Below are positions 15,430-24,442 of a stretch of 64,000 bases of DNA, one piece after another. The position numbers and the translations under genes are program-made. Positions within the stretch are counted from its first letter, which is position 1; every line of letters starts with the position of its first letter. The notes below the pieces were generated by a model that was not told where the DNA came from, ran no database searches, and saw only the letters and a list, made by a program, of their open reading frames with translations. The stretch covers positions 866 to 64,865 of the forward strand of contig DIVF01000014.1 of assembly GCA_002423285.1 (NCBI GenBank). Reading direction: 5' to 3'. This stretch comes from Micavibrio sp. UBA6139. GTDB taxonomy: Bacteria; Pseudomonadota; Alphaproteobacteria; Micavibrionales; Micavibrionaceae.

Positions 15430-16473
15430 CTAATGCTTACAATGTGGCCCGTGAACATGCGGCTTCAAAACAACATAACGGCCCTTTTCACCGACATCAG
15501 GGACAAAATCAGATTTCTGTTTGGAAATACCATCAGCAATCAGGACATCATTCCAGGTCGCCTTGCCATGGCACAAATCCATCCATGCCTTGCGGCGTTC
15601 AGGGATGCGGGGTGCGGCTTCAAGGGCGGTGGCGATGGATGCAATCGCCTGATAATTCTGCGGCGATAATTTATCCAGTGACGGTCCGGTGTTTGAGAAT
15701 TTGCGTTTCAGCGCGGGGTCTTCGCGCAAACTGGCGATGTAGCGATCCCCGGCGATGTCTTTCAGGAATTTTTCTTCTTCGGCGAATTCTGCCGGGTCAT
15801 TGCTCATCCGGTTGCCAACCACCATGACGTTGACCGGGTGGCCGATTGTTTTGGCAACGGAATCCGACATGGAAATATAATCGCGCAAAATTTCAGCCGA
15901 TTTCATATCGGGGCGTGCAACGACGAAAACCGCATCCCCTTGCGCGTAAAGAGAAGTACCAAAGGCATCGCGGCCATGGGCGTTATCGACCAGAACCATG
16001 CCGTTTTCGCCCTGAACACCGTCATAAAGACGTTGCAGCATAAAAACCACCGGGCCAATTTTATCGTGCAGGCACCCTGCCCCCAGATCGCTGGCCTGAT
16101 AGGTTCCGGTTTGCATCAAACGCGCCCCGTCAACTTCATGAACAAATTTTTTCAAAATCTCTTCATCGGGATTTGATAAATCCCAACGCGTGGAATGTTC
16201 GGTCACGGGCGATGTATCAACCACATGATCCTGATCAGGGTAGTCCGGGTTTTTGCCTTCCAGATGATTTTTCAGGAAATCGAATTCTTCGCAGATGCGC
16301 GGCGTGTTGCCAGCAGCGGCCTTATCAACGCCAAAAAATGACATCAGGGTTTGATCGGGGTTGGCATCAATGGCCAGCGGGCGTTTGCCCTCCGCCGCCA
16401 GAAATTTTGCCACCAATTCCAAAACGGTTGTTTTTCCGTCTGCACCGGCACCGCCCGCGACAATAATGGTCAT
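15430..16473 (-). CDS. SIMIBI (MinD/CooC-like) P-loop ATPase with His/Cys-rich tail
   Basis: A 347-residue cytoplasmic ATPase beginning MTIIVAGGAGADGKTTVLELVAKFLA, a deviant Walker A as in MinD/CooC/NifH proteins. A switch-like DANPDQTL and a Walker-B-like MVLVDNAHGRD follow. The extreme C-terminus HVHGPHCKH could bind a metal ion. CooC relatives insert nickel into CO dehydrogenase, but no CODH or hydrogenase gene is in view, so the target is unknown. I prefer ATG 16473 (AAGGG 8 bases upstream) to TTG 16479. It lies 40 bases before the dienelactone hydrolase gene on the same strand. Confidence 0.7.
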   Translation of the reverse strand: MTIIVAGGAGADGKTTVLELVAKFLAAEGKRPLAIDANPDQTLMSFFGVDKAAAGNTPRICEEFDFLKNHLEGKNPDYPDQDHVVDTSPVTEHSTRWDLSNPDEEILKKFVHEVDGARLMQTGTYQASDLGAGCLHDKIGPVVFMLQRLYDGVQGENGMVLVDNAHGRDAFGTSLYAQGDAVFVVARPDMKSAEILRDYISMSDSVAKTIGHPVNVMVVGNRMSNDPAEFAEEEKFLKDIAGDRYIASLREDPALKRKFSNTGPSLDKLSPQNYQAIASIATALEAAPRIPERRKAWMDLCHGKATWNDVLIADGISKQKSDFVPDVGEKGRYVVLKPHVHGPHCKH

Positions 16474-16637
16474 GCTCAAAACCCTTTCTGCTGTGAAGTC
16501 AGAAAGTGTTATAAAGTAACATTATGGGGATGGCAACGGGAAAAGACATTGGCCGCCCCTACCCCCTCGCCTGAACCGCGCTGTGGTGGTGTTTTTCAAC
16601 ACTATCCAGGGCGATCCATGCGAGAGGAATAGAACGA

Positions 16638-17222
16638 TTACTCGGCCAGGGTAGCCTCTGCTTCGATACCAATGCTGATTTCATCGGATATGTTTGGAAC
16701 ATATTGGGTAATGCCAAATTCCGAACGCTTCAGAACAATTTTTCCACTGAAACCAGCTGTCTTCTTATTGCTGATCGGGCTCATGTCGATTTTGTTCAGT
16801 TTCATTTCCAGTGTCACGGGTTTGGTCACGCCGTGCAGGGTCAAATCGCCTGTGACGTTGGCCGTGTCTTTACCCGTTACATCCACTTTCGTGCTTTGGA
16901 ATGTAGCGGTTGGGAATTTTGCGGTGTCGAGGAAATCAGCACTTTTCAAATGCTCGTCAAATTTTGGAATACCGGTGTTCAGGCCAGCAACGTCGATGGT
17001 GACGTTGACGGTGCTTTTTTCCGGGGCGGCTTCATCAAGGACCAATGTGCCTTCCGTCACGCCAAAACGGCCTGATGGGCTGGAAAAACCAAAATGGCTG
17101 GCATGCCAGACAATATTTGTATGACTTTGATCAAATGTAAATTTTTCAGCAGCGCGCGCGGCGGATACATCCATCACAAACAATGCGGATACCGCCATCA
17201 GGGCCAGCAAATTTGATTTCAT
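16638..17222 (-). CDS. YceI family periplasmic lipid-binding-like protein
   Basis: A 194-residue protein with a signal peptide (ending ARA-AEKFT). It has the YceI lipocalin-like pattern: FDQSHTNIVWHASHFGFSSPSGRF, FDEHLKSADFLDTAKFPTATFQSTKV, GDLTLHGVTKPVTLE, and GFSGKIVLKRSEFGITQYVPNISDEISI. YceI proteins bind polyprenyl chains in the periplasm and are often induced by stress. GGAGA lies just before ATG 17222. It is divergent from an HxlR-type regulator with a palindromic operator between them. Confidence 0.92.
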   Translation of the reverse strand: MKSNLLALMAVSALFVMDVSAARAAEKFTFDQSHTNIVWHASHFGFSSPSGRFGVTEGTLVLDEAAPEKSTVNVTIDVAGLNTGIPKFDEHLKSADFLDTAKFPTATFQSTKVDVTGKDTANVTGDLTLHGVTKPVTLEMKLNKIDMSPISNKKTAGFSGKIVLKRSEFGITQYVPNISDEISIGIEAEATLAE

Positions 17223-17325
17223 TTTTATCGTCTCCATATTTTCAAAAAGATTATGTGTGGTGGCGTTAACATGAATACGATATAGTATATTTATATAAAA
17301 AGTATAGTAGGAAGCAAAAACATAC

Positions 17326-17347
17326 ATAGTATTCAAATGAATACTAT
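17326..17347. promoter_or_regulatory. Probable HxlR operator
   Basis: ATAGTATTCA (17326-17335), AA, TGAATACTAT (17338-17347): a perfect 10-bp inverted repeat 33 bases before the hxlR-type gene. Partial copies of AGTAT/ATACT recur at 17270-17315, nearer yceI. Winged-helix HxlR dimers bind palindromes like this. Confidence 0.6.
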
Positions 17348-17380
17348 CGTGATGCGCCAGCAACAATAACGGTGAAGATC

Positions 17381-17752
17381 ATGGCCAAAACAAACACGTC
17401 CGATGAACACAATGCCTGCCCCGCCAATTTGACGATGGGCCTGATTGCCAATAAATGGGCGATCAAGATTCTCTATACGCTGGCGTTGGCGGAAAAACAG
17501 ACTCTACGCTTTGGCCAGATTCAAAAAGCACTGGCCCCGATTACCCAGCGTGAACTGACCAAACATTTACGTGAATTTGAAAAATCCGGGCTGGTCAGCC
17601 GCCTCGTTTACCCGGAAGTCCCCCCGCGCGTGGAATACGCCCTGACCAAACTGGGCGCATCGCTGCGCGAACCGATGGATACATTATCGCGCTGGGCCGA
17701 AAAGAATGGCGGGACCATCATGAAAAACAGAAATGAATTCGAAAAGCCATAG
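17381..17752 (+). CDS. HxlR family transcriptional regulator
   Basis: A winged-helix regulator of 123 residues. It has an N-terminal Cys (NACPANLTMGLIANKWAIKILYTLA) and the HxlR helix-turn-helix (LRFGQIQKALAPITQRELTKHLREFEKSGLVSRLVYPEVPPRVEYALTKLG). The N-terminal Cys is the residue used for redox or aldehyde sensing in HypR/QorR/YodB. ATG 17381 has GGTGAAG upstream; GTG 17372 is possible. It probably controls the divergent yceI gene through the palindrome at 17326. Confidence 0.93.
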   Translation: MAKTNTSDEHNACPANLTMGLIANKWAIKILYTLALAEKQTLRFGQIQKALAPITQRELTKHLREFEKSGLVSRLVYPEVPPRVEYALTKLGASLREPMDTLSRWAEKNGGTIMKNRNEFEKP

Positions 17753-17771
17753 GTCAGATATGATCTGCGGA

Positions 17772-18314
17772 TTACGCAGATCTGCATTTTATCAAATGAT
17801 CCGCATCACCCCGGAACACTTCGGACAAGCGCTTTAACTCCAACAGGAACGACGCTAAATCCCCCGGCACACCCAGATGCGGCACTTGATGCGACAAAGC
17901 TGCGTAATCTTCTGCGGATAGTTTCATCTGCAAAAATGTGCATTCTGCCTGAAGCAAATCAGACAGACACAAAATATCCTGATCCAGATCAACGATGTGG
18001 TGAACGGCCCCCACCATTTGCGAACGCGACAAGCGACGCTCGATATCGATCAAAATATCGATGCACTGGCTGCTGGGTAAATCCAGATGCTGGCGAATAT
18101 CATCCAGAAAATAAATCAGGTTGAGATTTTTTTTACGAATGGCTTTTTCATAGGCCGGATCATAGAAGCGCGTCTCAATATCCAACCGGACATAATCCAC
18201 TTCCTCACCGGGCGGAATGGAAAATAAGATGCTTTCCGCGTAGCGTATATATACGCCCCCGTTCACACCATCATCCTTGTCGCCGATCCCAATAACTTTC
18301 AACTTTGTACTCAT
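17772..18314 (-). CDS. Hypothetical protein
   Basis: A 180-residue soluble protein I do not recognise. There is no signal peptide or membrane segment. The N-terminal half is beta-like (MSTKLKVIGIGDKDDGVNGGVYIRYAESILFSIPPGEEVDYVRL), and the rest is helical with leucine-rich stretches. It lies between hxlR and a luxR-type gene, convergent with the former. FlbT was considered, but the similarity is too weak. Confidence 0.6.
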   Translation of the reverse strand: MSTKLKVIGIGDKDDGVNGGVYIRYAESILFSIPPGEEVDYVRLDIETRFYDPAYEKAIRKKNLNLIYFLDDIRQHLDLPSSQCIDILIDIERRLSRSQMVGAVHHIVDLDQDILCLSDLLQAECTFLQMKLSAEDYAALSHQVPHLGVPGDLASFLLELKRLSEVFRGDADHLIKCRSA

Positions 18315-18396
18315 GTAGCCCCCGTATTATGGGTACCAACAAAGCAAGAAAATGGCGGTTTGTAACCCTGGCCATTCGGCCAGTGCTTGATTTTAC

Positions 18397-19128
18397 CTAA
18401 TAAGGGGCAATGAGCCCCATCCGCAGCGCCTTCACCACGGCAAGGGCGGTATTATTGACATTCAGCTTCTTGAAAGCCCCCTCCAGATAGCGCTTTACCG
18501 CAGATTCACTGATCATCAGCACCTCGGCGATCTCCTGCCGCGTTTTGCCACGGGCCGCCCAGCATAAAACATCGTTTTCGCGCGGGGCCAGATGAACCGG
18601 AACCTCTTCACTGACAGGCTCGGCCTTTCTCAGCACCGAATAGACAAGCCAGAACTGGTTGGCGGCAGCATTGATGATACTGACCGCGTCAACATCTGTC
18701 CGCACGCCTTTTTCAGAACCAGAAAACCCCATTCCAACCAAACCGCCCAATGGCTGGAAAATCGGAACGCCAATCCCGTCATGTAATTTAAATTCGCTGG
18801 CTTCGTTTTGCAGCAGCTTCGTGCTGGCCGTTTCGGGAACAGCATCTCGCGCCTCAGCCCAGGTAAAGGGCCGGCGCGAAACAACCATTTTTTTATAAAC
18901 GGGATCAACGTCGATGTAATGCTGATCAAAATAACGCCCCATCCACTCTTGCGGATAGTTCACCAGAATGCCGTGATTTTTTTCTTTATCTTCGCGTTCG
19001 TCATGTCCGAAATCGCTGAAAATAAAACGATCAAAGCCAAATTCTTGAATGAAGACCAGAAAATGATCGGTCAGTTCCTCAACGGTTTTGCACCGATTGG
19101 ACACCGTAATAAAATCAATCAGATCCAT
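18397..19128 (-). CDS. LuxR family regulator (autoinducer-binding domain + HTH), solo
   Basis: A 243-residue protein. The N-terminal PAS-like autoinducer-binding domain (about 1-165) contains WMGRYFDQHYIDVDPVYK and FTWAEA, with the conserved W, Y, D and P of LuxR ligand pockets. The C-terminal HTH (about 178-243) has LAPRENDVLCWAARGKTRQEIAEVLMISESAVKRYLEGAFKKLNV. No luxI-type synthase is in the window, so it is a solo or sensor of outside signals. ATG 19128 has AGGCG upstream; GTG 19140 is an alternative. Confidence 0.9.
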   Translation of the reverse strand: MDLIDFITVSNRCKTVEELTDHFLVFIQEFGFDRFIFSDFGHDEREDKEKNHGILVNYPQEWMGRYFDQHYIDVDPVYKKMVVSRRPFTWAEARDAVPETASTKLLQNEASEFKLHDGIGVPIFQPLGGLVGMGFSGSEKGVRTDVDAVSIINAAANQFWLVYSVLRKAEPVSEEVPVHLAPRENDVLCWAARGKTRQEIAEVLMISESAVKRYLEGAFKKLNVNNTALAVVKALRMGLIAPY

Positions 19129-19269
19129 TTTCGCCTGCACCTAATACCAAACACCGCCCCGCCATATGCAGCCCCCACCTGATTATTTTACGGGAATTTG
19201 ATAAAGTATTCATGGATAAAGCAACCAGAGGGGATAATTTATGCAATCCAAGGGCTTAAAAATTCAGCT

Positions 19270-19827
19270 TTAAAGCTTTTCAGGCGTAAACTTTGAGCGG
19301 CGGCTGACATTTTTACCGGAAAGCATAAAAACGCCATCCCCCCTATAATGCATCGTTTGCGGGTATTTTGGTGATATCGCAACGTGAGCCTTGACCACTT
19401 CAAAGATAAAGAAATTATATTTTTCAAGCATGTGGCCATCGGCCAGCCGACATTCAAAATTGGCGTAACATTCTTTGATGATGGGGGCACTTACTTTTGT
19501 TGCCTTGCGCGCTGTCAGATCAAAAGCCGCAAACTTATCTGTTTTCTCACCGCTGCAATTGCCAATGCCAATAACCTGCTCCATCAAGTCAACTGTTGGA
19601 ATATTGATTACGCACTCTTTGCTTTTTCGGATCATCTCATAACTATGATTGGCCGATGTAATCATGCAGCCAATCAATGACGGAGAAAACTCCAGCACCG
19701 TATACCATCCCATCGCCATGATGTTTGCTTTCCCCTGCCAAGCAGAGCTGATAAGCACAATCGGCCCCGGCTCCAAAAACCGCCGGACTTCATGAACAGG
19801 AAAATCGTGCTTTTTATATTGCTTCAT
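19270..19827 (-). CDS. Flavin reductase-like (flavoredoxin family) protein
   Basis: A 185-residue FMN-binding split-barrel protein. GPIVLISSAWQGKANIMAMGWYTVLEFSPSLIGCMITSANHSYEMIRKSKECVINIP is the flavin reductase-like domain, and CSGEKTDKFAAFDLT matches flavoredoxins. It probably binds FMN and reduces flavin or takes part in redox transfer; the partner is unknown. ATG 19827 is used; the TTG start at 19833 is less likely. It is monocistronic. Confidence 0.88.
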   Translation of the reverse strand: MKQYKKHDFPVHEVRRFLEPGPIVLISSAWQGKANIMAMGWYTVLEFSPSLIGCMITSANHSYEMIRKSKECVINIPTVDLMEQVIGIGNCSGEKTDKFAAFDLTARKATKVSAPIIKECYANFECRLADGHMLEKYNFFIFEVVKAHVAISPKYPQTMHYRGDGVFMLSGKNVSRRSKFTPEKL

Positions 19828-20044
19828 AAACAATCAACGAAATAGACCGCAGTCTTGTCCCATAGATAAATTAAATGGAATTGCCCTTGGTTGCGCATCT
19901 GGACTGCCCAGCAATTGCCACGCTTGCTGACTATAGCCATGAATTATCAATCCCCGTGTGGCGTAATTGTGGAGAACCAAAATCTTATCAAATGTTTGGA
20001 GAGGATATCCGCAGCGAAAGCGTTTCGCTTTCAAAGGGTTAAAA

Positions 20045-20119
20045 TGGTGCGCGATGAGGGGATTGAACCCCCGACCCACTCGGTGTAAACGAGTTGCTCT
20101 ACCGCTGAGCTAATCGCGC
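20045..20119 (-). tRNA. tRNA-Val (TAC)
   Basis: Acceptor GCGCGAT/ATCGCGC, anticodon loop TTTACAC (TAC), T-arm GGGGGTTCAATCCCC, discriminator A and encoded CCA (20045-20047). Confidence 0.97.
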
Positions 20120-20197
20120 GATGCCATGGTTTGAAACCGTGGACGGGGCAAGTGATACCCTGTCACATAAGGGAATTCAAGTCTTTTTACAGAGTTT

Positions 20198-20392
20198 TTA
20201 ACGGGGATATTGAGCGCAATGTTTCAAGGCGTTCCATTGCCGCTCTGTGCCGCCATCTTTCACGAAATCTGACTGGATTTCAGCCAGTTTCTTAGGCGCG
20301 CTTGTTGCTGTCGCAAAAGCGGCTTTCGCCAATGGCAGGTACTTTGTGTGCAATTCTGTCGGCACCAGGTCGAGAGGGTTCAATGAAGTCAT
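20198..20392 (-). CDS. Small hypothetical protein
   Basis: A 64-residue protein starting MTSLNPLDLVPTELHTKYLP; mostly helical, without signal peptide or membrane helix. It has AAAGGAA upstream of ATG 20392; the longer in-frame start (20506) overlaps the hup terminator. No family recognised. Confidence 0.5.
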   Translation of the reverse strand: MTSLNPLDLVPTELHTKYLPLAKAAFATATSAPKKLAEIQSDFVKDGGTERQWNALKHCAQYPR

Positions 20393-20486
20393 GGTGACGT
20401 TTCCTTTTCTACGCTGCGGCCCTATTTTTGGCCCGGGTTCAGGTTTGTTCGGGCGGACTATCGCAAATACTCTGGAAAATGGCAAT

Positions 20487-20531
20487 AAAAAACCCCGCCT
20501 GGCCATATTCTGGCACTGAAGCGGGGTTTTT
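20487..20531 (-). terminator. Terminator after hup
   Basis: A6-CCCCGC (20487-20498) pairs with GCGGGG-T5 (20521-20531) around a loop that contains TGGCCA. It lies 11 bases beyond the hup stop. Confidence 0.8.
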
Positions 20532-20542
20532 CGAATCAGGGA

Positions 20543-20818
20543 TTACTTGTTAACAGCGTCTTTCAGCTCTTTACCAGCTTTGAATTTTGGCTGTTTGGAA
20601 GCAGCGATTGCAATCGCTTCGCCGGTGCGTGGGTTACGACCGGTTGTTGCTGCGCGGTCAGAAACGCTGAATGTGCCGAAGCCAACCAGACGGACTTCAT
20701 CGCCCTCTTTCAGGCTGCCTTTGATGGTGTCGAAAATTGCTTCAACAGCTTCTTGTGCTTTTACTTTAGGCAGGTCAGCTTTTTTCGCGACTTGATCAAC
20801 GAGTTCTTGCTTGTTCAC
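20543..20818 (-). CDS. hup: DNA-binding protein HU
   Basis: A 91-residue histone-like protein that bends DNA. NKQELVDQVAKKADLPKVKAQEAVEAIF starts the dimer core; GFGTFSVSDRAATTGRNPRTGEAIAI is the beta-arm with the Pro that intercalates (RNPRTGE). The start is GTG 20818 with AGGGAA upstream and gives the usual length; the frame opens further to 20890 without support. It is downstream of lon, the standard alphaproteobacterial order. Confidence 0.97.
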   Translation of the reverse strand: MNKQELVDQVAKKADLPKVKAQEAVEAIFDTIKGSLKEGDEVRLVGFGTFSVSDRAATTGRNPRTGEAIAIAASKQPKFKAGKELKDAVNK

Positions 20819-20941
20819 GGGTAATTCCCTTCGATTTGAGTGAGTAAAAAAATCCTTCACCACGGTTGAACCCTTACCCTTAAAAGCCAAGGGATCCGCC
20901 CGTTTCCGGCAGATCCCTTGTACGATGTTTTTTGGCCAAAC

Positions 20942-23362
20942 TCAATGGCGAATGACGTCAGATCCCTTATTTTCTGCGGGTTTTGCCGTAACTGGGGCAA
21001 CCCCGTCTTCCTCGTTCCGGATCAACGGAACCGGTGGGCGGACCAGAGCATGAAGCAGCACTTCATCGATGGTCGAGACAGGAACGATCTCCAGCCCCTT
21101 CTTCACGACCATGGGGATGTCAGCTAAGTCCTTCTCATTATCCTTTGGAATCAACACCTTACGGATACCACCACGGTGTGCCGCCATCAGTTTTTCCTTC
21201 AATCCACCAATTTCGGTAACGTAACCACGCAGGTTCGTTTCCCCGGTCATGGCGACATCACGGCGGATTTCGATGCCGGTCAGGGCCGAAACAATGGCCG
21301 TAACCATGGCCGCCCCGGCGGATGGTCCATCCTTCGGTGTGGCCCCTTCTGGCACGTGAACGTGGATGCTGCGGGTGTTTAAATCCTCAAATTTCAGACC
21401 AAACGATTCGGCCCGCGATTTGATCAGCATCTCGGCCACGGTGATCGATTCACGCATGACGTCTTTCAGGTTACCGGTCGTGGTGACTTTCGCGTCCTTG
21501 CCCGGCATGGTGACCGCCTCAATCGACAACAGATCGCCACCGAATTCGGTATAGGCCAGACCGTGAACAACACCAACGCGGTCATTTGCTTCCACTTCAC
21601 CGAAGCTGAATTTGCGAATGCCTGCGTACTTATCCAAGTTGCGCGGTGTCACGGTGACAACGCCCTTGCCTTTCATCAGGATGTCCTTGATTGCTTTGCG
21701 CGCCAGATTGGCGATTTCACGTTCAAGGTTCCGCACACCGGCTTCACGGGTGTAGTAACGGATCAGATCGCGCAAGCCCATATCGTTGATGGAGAATTCA
21801 CCCGGTTTCAAGCCAGCCGCCTTTGTCTGTTTTTTCAACAGATGGCGTTTGACGATTTCCAGCTTCTCATCTTCGGTATAACCAGCAATACGAATGATTT
21901 CCATGCGGTCCAGCAAGGGGCGCGGCAAGGTTGCCGTGCTGTTTGCGGTACAGATGAACATCACGTCAGACAGATCGTAATCCAGTTCCAAATAGTGATC
22001 ATTGAATTTGGAGTTTTGTTCCGGGTCCAGCACCTCAAGCAATGCCGAAGACGGATCGCCGCGCCAATCGGAACCGAGCTTGTCGATTTCGTCCAGCAGG
22101 AAAAGCGGGTTGGATGATTTTGCTTTCTTCATCCCCTGCACGATTTTACCGGGCATCGCCCCGATATAGGTCCGGCGGTGACCACGGATTTCGCTTTCAT
22201 CGCGAACCCCGCCCAAGGCCACACGGACATAGTTCCGGTTGGTTGCGCGCGCGATGGATTGGGCCAGCGATGTTTTACCAACACCGGGTGGGCCAACCAG
22301 ACACAGGATCGGGCCGCTGACCTTATTGGCGCGTTGCTGTACGGCTAAATACTCAAGGATACGTTCCTTGACCTTATCCAGGCCAAAGTGATCATGATCC
22401 AGAATGTGTTTTGCTTCCTTGATGTCTTTCTTCACGCGAGTGCGTTTGTTCCACGGCACGGATAAAATCCAGTCGAGGTAGTTACGCACAACGGTGGCTT
22501 CCGCAGACATGGGGCTCATCTGGCGGAGCTTTTTCATCTCAGCCTTGGCCTTGTCATGGGCTTCTTTCGACAGCTTGGTCGCTTCGATTTTCTTTTCGAG
22601 TTCGCCGAGTTCATCGGTGCCCTCTTCGCCGTCACCCAGTTCTTTCTGAATGGCTTTCATTTGTTCGTTCAGATAATACTCGCGCTGGGTTTTTTCCATC
22701 TGGCGTTTGACGCGGTTACGGATGCGTTTCTCAACCTGCAACAGGCCGATTTCGCCTTCCATATGGCCATAGATTTTTTCGAGGCGTTCAACAGCAGTCG
22801 CCGTTTCCAGCAAATCCTGTTTTTCTTCGATTTTCAGCGTTAAATGCGCGGAAATGGTATCGGCCAGTTTCACCGTGTCTTCGATCTGGTTGATCGAAAC
22901 GATGACTTCCGGTGGGATCTTTTTGTTCAGCTTCACATATTGTTCAAACTGGTTCACGACAGCGCGTGACAGGGCATCAACTTCGTCACCTTGCGGAACG
23001 TCGTCATGAATGTCTTCGACACTGGCTTCCAGATAATCTGTCTTGCCGCTGTAATTTTTGATTTTCACGCGGCGGCTGCCCTCGACCAGAACCTTCACCG
23101 TTCCATCCGGCAGTTTCAGCAATTGCAGAATCGTCCCCACAGTGCCGACCAGATATAAATCTTCGGCAGCAGGATCATCAACAGAGGGAGATTTTTGTGT
23201 AACAAGAAGAACCTGTTTGTCCTCCTTCATCACGTTTTCCAAAGCGCGTACGGATTTTTCGCGGCCCACGAATAACGGCACAATCATGTGCGGAAAAACA
23301 ACGATGTCACGTAACGGCAGAACCGGTAACATTGTGTCCTTGTGGGAGGTAAAACCGATCAT
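20942..23362 (-). CDS. lon: ATP-dependent protease Lon
   Basis: An 806-residue cytoplasmic AAA+ protease. The N-terminal substrate-binding domain (about 1-310) is followed by Walker A GPPGVGKTSLAQ and Walker B FLLDEIDKLG. The C-terminal serine protease domain has the catalytic Ser in PKDGPSAGAAM and Lys in TGIEIRRDVAMTGETNLRGYVTEIGGLKEKLMAAHRGG. It is in the tig-clpP-lon-hup locus, but clpX, usually between clpP and lon, is missing. Confidence 0.98.
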   Translation of the reverse strand: MIGFTSHKDTMLPVLPLRDIVVFPHMIVPLFVGREKSVRALENVMKEDKQVLLVTQKSPSVDDPAAEDLYLVGTVGTILQLLKLPDGTVKVLVEGSRRVKIKNYSGKTDYLEASVEDIHDDVPQGDEVDALSRAVVNQFEQYVKLNKKIPPEVIVSINQIEDTVKLADTISAHLTLKIEEKQDLLETATAVERLEKIYGHMEGEIGLLQVEKRIRNRVKRQMEKTQREYYLNEQMKAIQKELGDGEEGTDELGELEKKIEATKLSKEAHDKAKAEMKKLRQMSPMSAEATVVRNYLDWILSVPWNKRTRVKKDIKEAKHILDHDHFGLDKVKERILEYLAVQQRANKVSGPILCLVGPPGVGKTSLAQSIARATNRNYVRVALGGVRDESEIRGHRRTYIGAMPGKIVQGMKKAKSSNPLFLLDEIDKLGSDWRGDPSSALLEVLDPEQNSKFNDHYLELDYDLSDVMFICTANSTATLPRPLLDRMEIIRIAGYTEDEKLEIVKRHLLKKQTKAAGLKPGEFSINDMGLRDLIRYYTREAGVRNLEREIANLARKAIKDILMKGKGVVTVTPRNLDKYAGIRKFSFGEVEANDRVGVVHGLAYTEFGGDLLSIEAVTMPGKDAKVTTTGNLKDVMRESITVAEMLIKSRAESFGLKFEDLNTRSIHVHVPEGATPKDGPSAGAAMVTAIVSALTGIEIRRDVAMTGETNLRGYVTEIGGLKEKLMAAHRGGIRKVLIPKDNEKDLADIPMVVKKGLEIVPVSTIDEVLLHALVRPPVPLIRNEEDGVAPVTAKPAENKGSDVIRH

Positions 23363-23387
23363 GAGAACTCTCTTTCTTTAGGATAGC

Positions 23388-23404
23388 ATTGTCATTATGA
23401 CAAT
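23388..23404. promoter_or_regulatory. Palindrome upstream of lon
   Basis: ATTGTCA, TTA, TGACAAT: a 7-bp perfect inverted repeat 26 bases before the lon start. It may be an operator or overlap the promoter; no known consensus is matched with certainty. Confidence 0.4.
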
Positions 23405-23498
23405 TTAGGTTAGACAGTCCAGAATGGCCCTGCCCCGTGACGCCCATCTTAATCTAGTACAGCTTGGTTAAGAGTATATTGCCAGGATGTATCAAAAC

Positions 23499-23530
23499 GC
23501 TGCGCCTCCACTATAAAATGGAAGCGCAGC
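23499..23530 (-). terminator. Terminator after clpP
   Basis: The minus strand folds as GCTGCGC-x-TCCA with TGGA-x-GCGCAGC around an A/T loop, followed by GTTTTGAT. It separates clpP from lon, so the two are not one simple transcript. Confidence 0.7.
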
Positions 23531-23581
23531 CATAAAAATCAAGGTAAGCGGGGAAAACCGCAGGAAATCATCGAAAAGATA

Positions 23582-24232
23582 CTATTCTTTCGGCTTGGTT
23601 GTCTCAAGCGCCTTTGGGCGGGTTTCAACGACATGATCGATCAGGCCGAATTCTTTGGCCTCATCCGCTGTCATGAAGTTGTCGCGCTCCAGTGCGGTTG
23701 CGATCTCTGCAATCTTACGGCCCGTGTGCTTGACGTAGATTTCATTCAGACGCTGACGGATACGCAGAATTTCACGGGCGTGAATTTCAATGTCTGTCGC
23801 CTGCCCCTGTGCGCCGCCCGATGGTTGGTGAACCATGATGCGGGAATTCGGCAGCGAGTAACGCTTGTCCTTATGACCTGCAGCCAGCAGCAAAGACCCC
23901 ATCGATGCGGCCTGACCAATACAAACGGTCGATACAGGGCATTTAATGTATTGCATGGTGTCGTACATCGCCAGACCGGAGGTCACAACGCCGCCCGGTG
24001 AGTTGATGTAGAACGAAATTTCTTTGGTTGGGTTTTCGGATTCCAAAAACAGCAACTGCGCGCAGACCAATGTGGACACATGATCTTCAACCTGACCGGT
24101 CAGGAAGATAATGCGTTCTTTCAGCAAACGGGAATAAATATCGAAGGAACGTTCCCCACGCGCGGTTTGTTCGATAACCATCGGAACAAGCGTATTGGTA
24201 AGGGTGTCAATCGGATCGCGGTCTCTAATCAT
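23582..24232 (-). CDS. clpP: ATP-dependent Clp protease proteolytic subunit
   Basis: A 216-residue serine peptidase that forms the two-ring Clp barrel. Catalytic residues are Ser in GQAASMGSLLLAAG, His in SRIMVHQPSGGAQGQ and Asp in LERDNFMTADEAKEFGLIDHV. The start and length are normal (LVPMVIEQTARGERSFDIYSRLLKERIIFL). It lies between tig and lon; no clpX follows. Confidence 0.98.
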   Translation of the reverse strand: MIRDRDPIDTLTNTLVPMVIEQTARGERSFDIYSRLLKERIIFLTGQVEDHVSTLVCAQLLFLESENPTKEISFYINSPGGVVTSGLAMYDTMQYIKCPVSTVCIGQAASMGSLLLAAGHKDKRYSLPNSRIMVHQPSGGAQGQATDIEIHAREILRIRQRLNEIYVKHTGRKIAEIATALERDNFMTADEAKEFGLIDHVVETRPKALETTKPKE

Positions 24233-24395
24233 CTTGGAATCTTTTCATTGAGAGGTTGGTGAACTGAAGAGGAAGGTTTTAGTGAATCGGGAAATTTCAA
24301 AGACATCTAAACCTATCGTGCAGACAACCGGAGATCAAGGGGGATATCCAAGCCTTTCACGGTCATCCCCGCCACCCTAATTGAGAGAAAATAAT

Positions 24396-24420
24396 AAGGG
24401 CGGATCAGTGATCCGCCCTT
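24396..24420 (-). terminator. Terminator after tig
   Basis: AAGGGCGGATCA and TGATCCGCCCTT form a 12-bp palindrome around one base. Read on the minus strand it is followed by a T-rich stretch. It is 22 bases beyond the tig stop. Confidence 0.85.
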
Positions 24421-24442
24421 ATTTCAATTTCGTGGCTAGAGA

